Shown here piece by piece: positions 11,901 to 26,149 of a stretch of DNA of 64,000 nt. The stretch is from Syngnathus acus (Eukaryota; Chordata; Actinopteri; Syngnathiformes; Syngnathidae). Under the pieces are notes generated by a model. It saw nothing but the letters and a program-made list of their open reading frames with translations, was not told the origin of the DNA and ran no database searches. The DNA lies in NCBI RefSeq assembly GCF_901709675.1, contig NC_051098.1, forward strand, positions 6,633,000 through 6,696,999. The letters run 5' to 3'. Position 1 is the first letter of the stretch. Each line of letters opens with the position of its first letter. The translations under genes and the position numbers were made by a program.

Positions 11901-14900
11901 AATGGAGAGTTAGCATCCAGATTTCAAAATACAGTCGTGTACAACAGAAGTTTTATGATTTATCTTAATTATTTAAATAGTCATGGATAACTACATTAGA
12001 AGCAGCTCCAATCCCATTTGTTCCGATCTGCCGATTATGCTTGCATGTGTCGCTCACTACATGCACTGTTTGGGTCGTGTGCATTTAATGTATTGTCTCA
12101 GAAGTAATGTGGAATTACGGCCAGACATTCCTGCGGGGGCTTTTAGAGGGCCAATCATCTCATGGTATTAGACAAACTACAAATGTCTTCAGACAGATTT
12201 TTTCTTCTTCTGCCTTTTGCTGTGATATCAATGCCCTCAATTCTTTGTGGCTGACCAACCCAAACCTGTGTCCAAATCTGGGTTAACGTCACCTTTTGTA
12301 ACAGAAGAGCGAGAGAAGGGAAAGAGCGAGCGATTTGAAATGATTTCATTCAGGTTGCATGTCATGCTATTTATGGAGCCGCCAATGAATCGTGCAGACT
12401 GGGATGCATGTTGCACACACACACACACTCAAGTCTAGCCTACCTTCCGTGCTTGTTTATCTTCACCCGCAGGAGGAAGGGACTGCTGAATGTGACTGAG
12501 GGGGCGAAATGCTGAAGTCAGGCAGACAGCAATCAGACCTCACACCCTGCCACGGTAAAGAGGGTTAAAGGGGATGACTTTGAACTCTTTTTCTCTGTTT
12601 CTCTTGGCCCTTTGGAAACTGTAATAACATCAAATGCCCCTGTAGCAAGGGCACACAAGGAGTTACACACAGAAGCTACTGTAGTTTTATAAGGCATTAA
12701 AAATGGATCCTCTATCCATTTTGTACAAAAAAAATATTTTTAGTTTATTCTAACTAAATGTTGTCTGGCATGCCCTGGTGCATATCTTCCATTGGTGTTA
12801 CCATTATTTCTATTTAGCTTATCTATGTTTATTTGAATTCTATATTTTGATTAGAATAATTTTAAGATGACAAGTATTTGACAGTGTTTTTTTTTTTAGC
12901 AGTCTCAAAAACAATTTAACCTAATTTAGGGAAGGTGCATCCAGTGTTTTAGGGGCACTGTGCCTGCAGGGACTTGGCATCTATTGAGTCTGTTTCCGGC
13001 ACGCTATGTGGGCAAGTGTATAATGAAGCATGCGTGTGTGTGTGCGTGTGTGTGTGTGTAGGGAGGGAGGGAGGGAGGGGAGTTTAGGAGGAGGAGGGGG
13101 TGACAGGGAAAAGTGTCTGTGTCTATGTGTGCATGCATGGATTTATGATGTGGGGGGGTGAATATGACCCACAATTCTAATTCTTTTTTTTTTTGGCATG
13201 AAATGCCTAATATTATCACGCTTGACATATTTGTGCTGGGGCTAGGCGACAGTATGTGGGACAAATCAAATGGCCAACCGCACAGGTTGATGGCATCAAA
13301 TTATAGTATGTAGTGGGATCAGTTCTCTCTCAGACTCCTGAAGTTCTTCAAATCCGCAAATTCAAAATTAACTGCAACCCCACTTACAATTTTACTGACT
13401 TTACTGCACATTTATAAAAACTCCCTCATTGTCAGAGATCCAAATACAACTTTGCGTCATTGTCTGTGACACAGTGACTTTCCTGTTACATTGTCTCATT
13501 GTGTTTTTGTACTTGATTGTGTTTAACCAGCGACTCAGCAGAGCTCTTGCGGTCTGCTTTCATCCTTGCTGTTCCACAATTTATATAACCCATGAGGTCA
13601 AACACAAGCTGGTTTGGGACTTGTTTGTAATTCAAAACTATTTTTCCTATAGGAAAAAAATGGAAACTGACAAATGCAGGGTCAAATTTAAAACACCATC
13701 AAAAGTCGATAAACTGTAGAGGCAATGTTTTAAGTTACACACTGTGAATTGTCATAGAAGTATATAAAAGCCTAAAAATGGTCTTTTCTATACTTTTCTA
13801 TACGGTTTAACGGTATTTGAGTTGTAGGTGGAGCTCAACATCCCTTGTTGAGGCTGGTCCATCTTTTAACTCAAATAAAAAAAAAGCAAAGTCCACTGGT
13901 AATGCAAATGCACACTTGTGAGGCGTAACGCGTGATGTCATTCTGAGGCACATTTTCCCTGAAGTTTTGTTCGAAATTCCAGATTGGGTGACCTCAGGGG
14001 CTTTCAACTGTACAGATTTGTTGAAGGAGGCCATGTGCAGCAGTTAGCATACTGAACCTTCAATATCGACCTGGGATTGCCTGGTAGCTCCAGGGTGTTT
14101 CACCCTGTGTGAACTCAGAGAATCCCTCTCCCACTGTGACCGAACAAGAGAAGCAGTATACAGAATAGATGGATAGACAATTTGAATGACATTATATATC
14201 AATATATTTTTTTTAAAGTAGAGTGTCGTTTAGCGTGTCGCTGCCAAACAATAAATACTGAAGGTTTATACATAAGCCACAATTGAACCAAAAGCCAATC
14301 TACAATAAATCTCCCAAATGTTTAATCATCATCAATGAAACTGCCTCAACCCATCTGTGATTTTCTAGTGGACAACAGATGTGTTTTTGTTTTGTATTAA
14401 ATATTACAGAATGTCATAATCAGCAATCTTCTTAGGGGCATTACCAAATGCATTGACTTCTTTGCTACAAATAAATCCCATCATTAAAATTGTGTCAAAT
14501 TATGTACTGATCAAACGTGGGCTACTCAAAAGTCGACCAGCTCACTGGTCAAACAATTTGAAATTCAAATTCAACATTTGTTTTCAAAAACAAAAAGCCA
14601 ATGTATTTCAAGATGCAAGACCTCGGAATACAGCTGAGACCAAAAATGTGAATGCCTTGAAGGATGTGCAGTTCAAAATTCAAACAAAAATGTTTTCTTT
14701 TTTACTTTTATACTCGGCATTGTGTTTAAATCCTCCATAGTGTTCAGCAAGCTACACATCAGACCCTTCTCTGTGTTTTCATCTTCAACAAGCTGTTGTG
14801 GAAATGTTTTTCTTAATCCGAAATATTTTTTTTATTACCATAGCAAATAATCCACTTCAAAATTTGCTGCCATGCTCTGTACAGAAAACAATTTTATTGC

Positions 14901-16337
14901 GCAATATGGCATCGCCTCGCTTAGTGATCAACAACGTTGTTCCTCCCACGGACCGATACTGATTCACACAAGTGCGTGCTTTTCTGATCTAGAAACATTA
15001 TCCACTTCAGAAAAAATAGTTGGAGTGGTCTCGAGGGATATTCAATTTCACGATGAGACAAATGTAGCCATTGTCCTGTGCTGACATAACTATTTTTAGA
15101 ACACCTATGAACGAAGAGTAAAAGAAGTCTACAAGTAAGTAACTTACCTACCGACATACTGATCTGGTCATATTGTTAGAGCAAGCTGGACTTGGGCCGA
15201 TCATCAGTGGCTGAACCCAACCTGCCAATAAGCACAAGACAATTATTGGCGTGCACGGTTCACTGAAAACCGCATAGTGATTACAGTAATATTTTAGCCC
15301 GAGTTGCCACATGCTGCCACGTGAGACTATCAGGACTTGTTGTCTCATTTGTTGATGTATACACTTTATGAAAATGTATTTTCATGTCTGACTCGATTGG
15401 TTTGCTCAATTTGCCTGACTGCTGACAGGCTTCATGACTCTCTACACGGCTGCCTTCCTGCCTGCATGACTGCCTGTCTGTCTTTCTCTGTCTTTTTGCT
15501 TATCTGCTGAACTATTACGTGTGTGCGTGTGTGTGTGCGTGTGCACTGAATGAATTTGCATGAGAGCCAGTGGGGTGACCCTGCTCTCTCACGCCAAGGC
15601 TTCTGAGGAACAAATAGGACTAGTCGGATGTCGTGACAGCACTCACATCAGTTTAAATAAGAGTGCTGTGCGTGTGTGTGTGTGTGTGTTTTTGGTGAGT
15701 GCGTTAAAGCAAGCAGTCAGGCACGCATTTAGTCCAAAAAGCTTTATGAGGCTTTGTGTGTGCCTGAGTGTGCCTCTGTGTGAGTTCAACCAGTAAGCAT
15801 GCAATATCTTTGGGAGGTTTGGTAAAGAGGAAGAGAGCGATATTAACAGTTTAATGAGCTCGTTGGCGTTGACTCCTAACACGCACACCCAAACACACAC
15901 GCAAAACATCAGTCAAGTTAAAGCATCCAAAGAGCAGAAGGAACAGGTTTGCTCGGTGAGACCAAGCAGCCTTTTGAATATATGAATGCTGTCATGGGGT
16001 TAAACAGAGTTCACTCGCACATCGCTGCAATATGAATGAGCACAGACCACAACAATGACCGACACTTCTGGCTTGGTTATGTTGCCTGGGAAGTCTCTCA
16101 CACATGTTCTAAGAGAACATTCTGCAAATATAATTGACTATTTTAGGCTCTGTACTTGTCAAATGGGACACATGGGTTGGGTTCATAGCACATATCGTTG
16201 TGGTTGACATTAAAAGTTTAAAGGAACAATAGTTCATGAGAATGTGGGAGAGTCTTTTTCTTCTTTTGTTTACAAACCTACCTTTGGGTTTCAATCTGGG
16301 CCATAAAGTACTTCTTTTGCATTTTAAATGATTAAAT
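9000..16337. other. intergenic, possible conserved non-coding blocks
   Basis: No gene is recognised. Two low-repeat stretches with clustered homeodomain-like TTAAT/ATTA sites, at about 10300-10720 and 11130-11420, look like possible cis-regulatory sequence. A short GT/GGGA repeat lies at 13030-13080 and a degraded SINE at 14.1 kb. Confidence 0.55.
14083..14185 (+). mobile_element. degenerate fragment of the SINE 3' half
   Basis: CCAGGGTGTTTCACCCTGT, then a decayed stretch, then GCAGTATACAGAATAGATGG. This is the order of the 3' half and tail of the fish SINE in plus orientation. Many substitutions indicate an old copy. Confidence 0.55.
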
Positions 16338-16466
16338 CCTCTAAGCTGTCCATAGATGTGAATGTGCTGTATGTGCCCTGTGATTGACCTGTGACAAATC
16401 GAGGGCGTACTCCCTCTATAATGAGTACATACAAGTGCTAAAGAAAAAACAAAACAGATGGATAAA
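16338..16466 (+). mobile_element. degenerate SINE fragment
   Basis: ATGTGCCCTGTGATTGACCT followed by GAGGGCGTACTCCCTC and a tail ending in AACAGATGGATAAAA. The order matches the SINE body (GTGCCCTGCGATTGGCTGG) and its tail, strongly mutated. Confidence 0.5.
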
Positions 16467-16897
16467 AGTAACTTGTACAATTCATTAACAAAGTTCTTTT
16501 CCACTCTCCATCATAAGCAACGACAATTCTCTGCCAATCAATTAATGTAATGCAGCGTGATCATCTTTATAGGTTTTGCAATATTGTGTTCCGTATAAGT
16601 GGCACTCCCGTGAACTCAGTCAGGTAGTCTGGAATTAGGAAGTCCACATTGCCTGTGAGTCACCATACAGCCTGAGGCACAACGACTGATAAACAACAAG
16701 AAAAATGTGCGTCACAGAGGCGGGACAAGGGAAGTGGCGTGCGATGGGCGCGTGCATGAATCTTACGCTGGACACGTTTGACCATACATTGACTCACACA
16801 AGGTATTTTTGACTCGTGTCTTCCACCCTGGAGGTGTGGGGGGAAGTATTCTTTTGGCAAGGTCACTTGCATGATACAATGTTGCCCATGCACGCAT

Positions 16898-17071
<174 letters not shown>

Positions 17072-18249
17072 GGACACAAAGCTAGCCGCCCAAAGCAACC
17101 ACAACTCACAGACAGAGAGAGGGAGGGAGGGAAGGATGTAGAGAGCGAGAGAGAGACCATGTTGTATGTGCATGACTGGGAGTGAGCTGGCTGTGAGACA
17201 TAATTATGGCAGATTAGTGAAGCCACACTGAGAACCTGAGTCGGTGCCGTCTGGACCCACAGACAATGATCTCTTGGATCACACCTCAACACACACTCAC
17301 ACACGCACACACGATATTCACTGAGACATGGTGAAGTGGAAAAACATACATATCCGGTGACTACATACCCTTTGCTCGTAAATTCCAATCTGAGCAGTAT
17401 GTTTTCAGTCTGTCAGCACTCCATGAATCCCACGAGGTACCAGAAACGTCAATATGATGAATGGACGAGAGGAAATGATGACAGGACATAATGACCGGCG
17501 CAGTAATCAAAGAATAGGGCACCTGTTATCGACAGTCACATTCCACACAGGATGAAGGCCTGCTTTAAGGGTAAACCTGTATCTAAAAGCATCTTAAACA
17601 CAACTGGCATGATGTTCGTTTAAACTCAACATCAGCTCGACCATAACTTTGTCAAATCTCAATACCATCCTTGCGTATTACAAATGGTAATTGTCTTTTA
17701 CTTATAAAGCAGGACCTGTGTTGAGGCGTGCAAGTCAAGGAAATGGCTTTTTGTACTGCAAACTAAACAATGCTCTTCGGTGCTTTCTCAATTCTTCTCT
17801 CTGGGCACATTTATTGGTGCTGCTGAACAAGTCCAGCTACACACAGCTACGCAGGAGCCATGGCCAAGCAGACAAAGGAAATGAAGGGGCAAACAGAGCA
17901 CCACTTCCTGTGGGTGTCTACAGAATAAAAGCCTTGTTTGCACAGGAGCGCAATAAGAAAAAGTACTTGATAGAATAGTAATTTGATAGAAATGTGACAT
18001 ACATGGTTACCGGATCTTAATATATCAATGTCTTATCCTTATCCTTTTGTTGTTGATGTTAACACAATATGAATAGACACAATCATTCATACTTAGTTTT
18101 TAGCAGGAGATCAATGGTGGTCTGCTTCCAGAATGCTGTCGGTTCACTCGAGTGAACCAGATGCAATTTACATTAAATGCAATATAAAGTTGTCTCATCT
18201 TTGACTTATAGCTGTTGATTAATAAACCGAGTTTTGCATTAGATCGAAA

Positions 18250-18432
18250 GAGAGAGAGGTAGAGAGGTAGAGAGAGGTAGGTAGGTAGGTAGGTAGGTAG
18301 GTAGGTAGGTAGGTAGGTAGGTAGGTAGGTAGGTAGGTAGGTAGGTAGGTAGGTAGGTAGGTAGGTAGGTAGGTAGCCAGGCAGGCAGGCAGGCAGGCAG
18401 GTAGGCAGGTAGGCAGGTAGGTAGGTAGGTCG
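18250..18432 (+). repeat. (GTAG)n / (GCAG)n microsatellite
   Basis: GAGA-rich lead-in, then about 25 GTAG units to 18376, then GCAG and mixed GTAG/GCAG units to about 18432. Confidence 0.97.
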
Positions 18433-18633
18433 GTTGGTTGTGGATATTTGATTGATGCTTAATAGTGAGACGTGTGCTTTTAACATGTACCTTATCAGAT
18501 GTGGCAATAGATTATATTAATTAATTAAATAATACATATTATATTCGAAAGTGCACATATTTGTATAGTGAACTGTTAAAAAACAACCTTGAAAATGTCT
18601 TGACAGAGGAATTTAAGTATTGCAGAATTTTCC

Positions 18634-18656
18634 AGTGTGTGTGTGTGTGTGTGGGT

Positions 18657-18750
<94 letters not shown>
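18634..18750 (+). repeat. (GT)n microsatellite
   Basis: GT run interrupted once by GGGTACGT at about 18653-18660, then about 45 uninterrupted units to 18749. Confidence 0.98.
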
Positions 18751-18799
18751 ATGTGCATGCGTGTGTGGGCAAGCAGCACTTCAGTCTGTCATCTCAATC

Positions 18800-21284
18800 T
18801 GATCTTTATCACCCAGGGCTGTCTGGCTGAGGTTATCTCGCCAGTGGACCACCCTGGCTGAAGCAAAGGAGTGCACCACAGCACAGTGCATGTCCGCCGA
18901 CACTCACTCACTCACGTCTTTGCTTTATCTGTCATTCATCAGCATTCATTTGGCCGTCATCCCTTATGTACAATGTAGCGTACTCTTGATGATCATCTTC
19001 ATGTTTTCCTTTTTTACCTTTGTTTTTTTTTGGGGCTATTTTTATTTCCAATATAACCACAATAATAACCATATCTAAAAAAACTCACAGACTGTGTCAA
19101 TCACATGTGAACTGTATTATCTTTTCAAGTATAAAGTATTAGTTTAATTTGATGCTTTGCTTGAGAAGCTGATTTGGACTCACCAGCTGTCTTTTGTACC
19201 AATGCCAAGATAACTAAACTGTCCCTTGGCTGAATTACGCTTTAATCGTGGCAGTAGTGTCATCCCGCCCCCCTAAATACACTCTCAGCCAGAAAGCAAA
19301 TACAAGTGTTTCCTCAAGTGTCATATTAATAGTTTGGTGTTTAGAGGATTTGTGGAATACAGTTTTTTTTTTTATTTCCATCCTGGCAGTGAAGAAAGCA
19401 AAAAGTAAGTGGTTGCAAAACAGTGAAGTTGGAAGAATCTAATCTGTGAAAGTAATTGGGAAATTGTATAAATTTGTGTGAACCCAAGGGAAGCAGTGGC
19501 TAACTACTCTGAATTCTTAAAAAAAAAAAAAAATTTTACTTAACTTGGTGTGTTGTTGACAATAGGCTCACTTTCCACACAATAACTTGCCGAATCTGCT
19601 TTTCTGTTGTTTGCAAACCTAATGAACTTTCATTTTTCTTGTTGGGGTTTGTTCAAGGTCGCATACGGTCGCAAAGATGTTCGACAGACACTCGTCATGG
19701 TCGCAATTTTTATTTTTTGTCAACGTTCGCTAACATCGCAAACACTCGCAAACCTTTGCCACTCAGTGAGACCTGAACGTATATTGTCGAGTGTACACCT
19801 GCTGGTGTCAAGCAAAATTGTGCACTATCTTTATGCAGCTCCCTTCCTGAATCTTGTTAGATTGTGCACATGTAACCAATTTTGCAAATGCACTGAATAC
19901 ACAATATGTATATGGAAAAAACTGCAAATTTGCTTCTAAACTTTACAGCTTATGGAAAATGGCATGAGCTCACCCTCGTGAGGCCCACCCTTTGTATCAG
20001 TGTTGTCAGTTCCTTCCTCAATTCCACGCAGCGAGATAAGGACTTTATGTCCAGTCGTGATAAGAGTATGTTCCAATCTAAAAAAACTAGCAGAATTACC
20101 TAATTTACAGTCTTTCAGTATTTACCAAACAAAAATATGCGAACAGAACTGAAATATCAAGATTTGTGATTGTTACTCTTAAATGTGTTTCACACTTACC
20201 CTCATAATTGGCCCAAACCAAATTGGAACATATCGAGGGGAAGAAATACAAATAAAATCATTCTTAACTCACCACACAACAAAGGATAATAAATAGGCCT
20301 TTTGGTGACTGAGGAATCAAGCTCACTAATAACAGGTTATGTTAATATGTGTGTGTAAATGGCTTACTGTTTTATATGGTACATATTTCTTCTCTTGACA
20401 ACTCTTGCTGCTCCTTGTTCTGTAATGTGGAAAAACAGAATGGTTTATTTTAGCTTCAATCTGTCCTGACCTGAAAACAAAGAAGAAAAAAATGAAAAAC
20501 AATGTCTTAGTGAGCAGCTGTGTTTGGCAGTAAACATTAATTGGTGGATAAGTACAAAAAGCTTTTCAGACTGTTTCAGGAAATATGACCTCCATAGCAG
20601 TTTGCAATACAAACAGCTCCAAGCTGAGCAGGTACTCCCCCCACCCACCGCCTTAATTTTAAGGGTCTGTTGCTTCAGCTCTGCTAGTTCTCTTTGTCCT
20701 TCATCATCTCCCGTGTTTAGGGCGTGTGTTGGATATTTAGCAGGCATCACAGCGGTGAGCCCACCAATATCCTGTAACCCCCTCCCACTCCCACCACCTT
20801 TTGCATCCTGTAAAAGAACACCATGTGCGCGGCTGTGTGCAGAATGCTGATTTAGGTGGGACATTCTGACTGCCAAGACGATATCTGATGATTAGGGACC
20901 AACATGGCCCCAAGGCCAGTTGCCAAGGATATGAGAGAAACAATAACGGCAACAAACACTGAGTTCAGACAAATAGAAAATCCACAGTGCGTCACTGGCT
21001 TCTTGAGAGTTAACAGGCGTTGGATTGAACAGGGAGAGTTGACCTACATTGTGTGTAATGTCCCCCAAATCAGCCTCTTTCCATTGATTTGTTATGCTAA
21101 AATCATTGAGCATAAAAGTTTCCAATGTCAGATGCATGAAAGGACAGATGATAAACTACTGAACGGCTAAGGGTGATTATGAACTTTTAAACAGTTGAAG
21201 AATGAACTAAACTGGTATTTTTGCCCAATACAAATTTAAGATTGATATATCAGTAATCAATATATAGTATATACTGGCCACTGA
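18800..21284. other. intergenic, nothing recognised
   Basis: Short open frames of up to 143 codons lack known motifs and splice context. No repeat of clear family is seen. Confidence 0.6.
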
Positions 21285-21550
21285 CCAAGCTCACTCCAGG
21301 TCAGGTATGTGATCTACTTCGATTTAGCCGTCGCACTAATTACTTCCAATACAACAAATGTTTTCTACATGCAAAAACACGGCGGTGCCATGGGTTCACC
21401 AGTTCAGATGTCAATACTGAAAATCTACCTACACCGGTATAGACACCCATCACACACTGGAAAACAAGCTAAGGGTGAACAGAATCGTCAAGGACAAAGC
21501 AGAGAAAATCCCGACAAGGAGCAGACTCACATCATCCTACTAATTGTGGG
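21285..21550 (+). pseudogene. Penelope-like element reverse transcriptase fragment
   Basis: One frame reads LTPGQVCDLLRF and TNYFQYNK. After a frameshift it continues FYMQKHGGAMGSPV, which matches the RT motif (A)MGSP(L/V)S of Penelope-like retroelements. A jump of missing residues is followed by DNA resembling the later THTDxYLxxxSHHP segment (ACCGGTATAGACACCCATCA; CACTGGAAAACAAGCTAAGG). It is 5' and 3' truncated, frameshifted and inactive. The catalytic YxDD-type motif is not present. Confidence 0.6.
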
Positions 21551-24474
21551 GCTTTGTCTAATCTGCCAAAAAATTGAGACATTTCTCTTAAACCTGATGA
21601 CAGAAACAGGATATTGTTTTTTCAGAGAAACCCAGAAGGATTTTCTTCAAACATAACCAACCAATGCATTTCAAACCCACTAACACCCTCAGATAAACAG
21701 TGAGCAGCTTCTTCAGGCTCAGAGTCTGCTGCTCATCTGCATCTCAAGAATAAGAGACATTCTTTTGAGGACACCAAAGTCCAATTTCTGGATTGGGAGC
21801 ACCGCTAATTTTAAAAAGGTGTAAATGACGCAATCCATATTTCTCCAAAGAGAGCGAGAGGTTTAAGTGTTTGCGTTTGTTGAACGTGTTGGTTGTGATT
21901 ACATATAAGATAAAAGCATATCATCCATGATGCTCTCTAATACAAGGTGGAGTGCATGAAAGGTGAGTCACAAATTGCCAAGTATGCTACAAAGGTTTAC
22001 AGGCTGACTGCACAGGGCTGGAATGCATATCTGCTGAGGCTAGTTTAGCAGTGCTGGGCTAAGCTGCATGCTGTTAACTGGGCTGTTCTCTTAAAGGCTC
22101 TGTTCTCTGCAATAATAAGGATGAATGGAGAGCAGCTGTTTGGGGTCTAAAGTCAAGCATAGGAAGCCCAGTTTAGAAAAGAATGTGGTTGAAATGAATG
22201 GCGAGGAACATGCCCAAGGCCATGTCGCTACAAAAGAAATAGTGCCTGCTGCAAAGGAGCCGCATCATACTGTATATGTGTTCTGTAAAAAAACGCAGGT
22301 GTATAAACGTTTTTTCATGAATCTGGAGCAAAGCTCAATCTTCAATCATTCAGCTCCTCTGAAACGCCTCTGTTGACACTGCATGTGACTCATGTTACCG
22401 CAGCAGTAACATAACGTATCGCATTCAAGTGCGGAATCAAAACGAGAGTTGTCAATGAGGGTTTGACGGCACAGTGATAATGGCATTGCCTATTCTCCCT
22501 TCAAAAGCAATCGGACCTTTTCATGTAATACTCCAAATCCCGCAAGCTCCCTCCCGCACCCACTTCAGTCGCTTTCATTCTATTTGCTGCACTATCTCAG
22601 TTTACAGATCAACCTCGTGCTGCCTATGTGACCACTGCCTCGTACCACACGAGCAGTTTGGGGGTTGAGGGAAAGGAGCAGAGGGCACTGAAGAAAAAGA
22701 AAGAGAAACGCAAGTGAGACAGGGGAGGGTGGGATGAGTTTCACATCACTGCAATAAGCTCCACACATTCCTCAGGGGCTGTGCATCCTGTTCTCTCAGC
22801 CCCTTCCAACCTCCAAGGCTCACACATCATGCCGCACGTACACACGTCTCAAACCCTCCGCCCAAAACTGTGCCCACTCTTCCTCTGATCTTTTTTTTCT
22901 TTCTTTCTTACTTTTTCCGCTCTGCCCAGTACGAGTGTTCTTATCACTTTGGCCATTCTGAACTCATTCATGATAAAACACATCAACATATTTGGAAAGG
23001 AAAAGTTGTATTTACACAGCCACCTTTAAAAGTCTAATACAATATATTGTAGAACTTTGGATTTTATGGACCAAGTGTTTTCCTCATTAAGCGACATAAG
23101 CTTTAATCTGAATCTGAAAATTATTATCCATAAAATATCGGGGCAATCGTTGTAATATTGTCAGAGGTTGAAGTGAGCATAAATAGAGATGTAAACATAC
23201 ATTTTAGCGACGGTCAGTTTTCAGATATTAGCTGACATGTACATGTTTCCCACTCCCTACAATCGCAGTACAAATGTGGAGGGACATAGTCCATTGGGGT
23301 TGGCAACTAAAGAGGCTTTTGATAATCACAGGGCCCCAGCATTTCTTGTGCCCCCTCAAGGTTGAGGTCTGAAGACAAGTCTGTCTTTACTGTACTCATA
23401 GCTTCTGCTTTTCCTCATCCATTGAATTGGCTGCAGGCCTTTTGGAGCATACAAAGTCCAATGTCATGGCAAATTGGAACTGTCAAAGACAAACCAACTA
23501 CAAGCTGTCATACATTTTCCACATAAGACATTAAAAAAACGTGTTGTTTTCCCACAGACATACTTCAACGACTGGAAGCTGTTCTTTCTGCAGAGAATAA
23601 AACGAAGGCATCGTACACGCAAACGTTTCTTGACAACCACAATTGAATGCGATACTCAAATGGCCGCCTATTTTCTTTTTCCCACAGAGTTACTTCCTTG
23701 ATCACATGGGAGCAGACATGTCTTGGAATAAGGGACTGACCTATGACCCAGATCCATCATATTAATATTCTGAAGGAATGTGTTGCCTTTTATTATTTAA
23801 CTGGCACATTTGTCATGCGCGTCTGCAAAATAAATGCGGTGTGCTTTATTAAATCTGTACATTTTCTATTGTGTTCATCCTGGTCATATGCTTATCTCTC
23901 AGCTCACCCATCACACTAATGAGGTCAAGCACTATGGAAAATGACTGGCTGGATGGAAACGGATGGGAAGCACTTTTCTTCTCACTATCACAAGTGAGCC
24001 CACGCTGCCTCCATGGAAGTCAGGCAAATGAATCTCTACAGTGTAGGGCCTACACCATCAGTGACTCATGCAGTAATGATAGCTTAATAATAATAAAATA
24101 CTTATCTTCCTGTGGTAAGTCAGCCTAAAGGTATGATAATATACAACAAAGAAGTCATGAGCGATAACTTCAAAATCAGTTGACTGGTTTTCCATTGCAT
24201 TCTTCTTAGAGATGAGTCATGCAGAAAAGCCTCAATGTATTACAGGTAATACCAAGCAGCAAAGTCAGAAGATAAAACTAGTGGTCATGCTCAAGAAGTA
24301 GACTCATATTTTAAATTTATTTTCAATGTCACTGCTCACTTGTAAATCCTCATGAATGCCACCCTTGTCTTGTTTGTTATGACTCAGTGTTATGCAAAGT
24401 TAGCTTTAGCAAGATGTGACTTGCAGAAATGAAAATCACATATCACCTCATGAGGAGAAGCATGCCTGAATATG
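21551..24474. other. intergenic, nothing firm
   Basis: Follows the Penelope-like fragment. No coding, RNA or complete transposon signal was recognised. Confidence 0.6.
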
Positions 24475-24660
24475 GATGGATGGATGTAGTTTTACGAGAG
24501 CAAAGCAATATTTTAGCGAGAAAAGTCAATGTTTTGAGTGAACCAATTTTATGAGAAAAGGCCTGATTAAAAAGAAATTATTTTTGCAAGCTCAAACTTG
24601 TACCATTACAAGTATGACTATATGAGAAAATATTTGAATATGATAAAAACTATGTCAACA
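24475..24660 (+). repeat. degenerate ACGAGAAAA-type minisatellite
   Basis: After GGATGGATGGATG come decayed units such as TTTTACGAGAGCAAAG, TTTTAGCGAGAAAAGTC, AATTTTATGAGAAAAG and TATGAGAAAATAT, with a period of about 21-30 bp. It resembles the GAGAAAAAAGTC-type repeats seen in many fish genomes. Confidence 0.4.
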
Positions 24661-24911
24661 AATAAGTGCTGATTATCATTTTAGTTACACAAGAAAATTA
24701 CTTCACATTACTTTGTAGAGCATGTTTCTACCTTTGACGTACTGCTTTCGCAACGTCTTCTCATTGATTTACTGATGACACATGATCAGGACATAGATCA
24801 ACTTGTGACTTAGTGCATACGTTGCTTAAGTACACAACCTATACTTAATACTTAATATACTTAATATTTATAGGATCAAATCGACAACATCGTGATTGGG
24901 ACCAAAAGCAT

Positions 24912-24946
24912 TCTTTATATTATCTACTAAGTAGATAACATAAAGA
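24912..24946. repeat. near-perfect 35-bp palindrome
   Basis: The left arm TCTTTATATTATCTACT and the right arm AGTAGATAACATAAAGA are inverted with one mismatch and a single central base. The loop is too short for a microRNA precursor. It could extrude as a cruciform or be the remains of a TIR element. Confidence 0.7.
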
Positions 24947-26149
24947 TTCTACTTCATCAAAATGCTGAGAAATTTAATTGTACTCAACAACTGAAATAAT
25001 ATTACAAAATGTCATGTTGAGTCAGATTAATTTGTTTTGGGATGAGTTAGATAAAAGTATTTGTTTTTATTAAGATGTTCTGTTAAGTTTTAGTGTGGCA
25101 ACACACATTGTTAAATGAATACTTCTCTGACTGTGACAATCAGAATTGAACACATTTTTTTTTTGTGAAGACACAATTATTCTTCCAGCTATTAAATGAG
25201 ATTGTGTAGATTTACCCAATATTGTTGCCAATTTGGAGTACAACATAAAGTCAAGCACTGAATGACTAAGTGAAAAATTTTACTTTGGCAGTTTCTGCTG
25301 CTCTCATGACTGAGGCCGTCGGCGAGAGAGAGGATCATGATGTTTTAACATGTGCTTGTTAAGCTTCAATTATTGAGTCAGGATCCACAGCGCTGCAGCA
25401 CGACTGACCTTTTCAACTCGGCACAGACGAGCAGAGTTTGCATGCACGCTGGCATACATGCGCCTGCATGCACGCACGCTCCATATGGCGCAATTAACCT
25501 TTTGAACCTCAAGCAGACACACAGTCTGAAGCGCGCACGCATGAACATACAGAGTCGCACATGCTTCGACTTAAACATACAACGCTGCATGCTTATGTTA
25601 AAGACTGTCAAATAACTCCTTGATCGGAAGCCTCCTTAAAACGCCACATGACACAAGCTTTGATGGGTGAAGGCGGAAGCGTCGGGATTCTCACGAAAAA
25701 GAACAGCTGCAAGCATGGGAGGGGCAAAAAAAGAAAAAGATCAATTGCCTCAAACTGGATATTTCAAAGATTAGGACTATTAGGACAAACAAAGAGCAGA
25801 ATGCAATAAAATTGTCATCTTAGAACATTGACGACTGTAGATTTGCATTTGTAGCCTCTAACTTTTATGGTCCTTAATTAGAAAAATATTTTTTTTTAAA
25901 ATGCATATAAAACACACAATATAAAAGTTGTATGCTGTGCATTTTATTGAGTCCTATTTTATTGCATCCGCATGCTGGCTGGTGCCCATGTGCCACACAT
26001 CTGTCTGTGCACAATCAACTGATTTCTAATGAGCTGAGATCAATCGGTCATGTGAAGAAACCACACTTGTACGAATCCATTTGTTCCACTCCCTTCTCAA
26101 AACCACCATGCACATGAACTGTCCCAAGATGTCAGGCAGGGTATGTGTA

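Noticed and set aside
18100-18507. 135-codon frame with Leu-Pro-Thr-Tyr repeats
   Set aside because: Translation of the GTAG/GCAG microsatellite.
24912-24946. Hairpin considered as a microRNA precursor
   Set aside because: Stem is only 17 bp with a one-base centre; precursors need about 22-bp mature arms and a larger loop.
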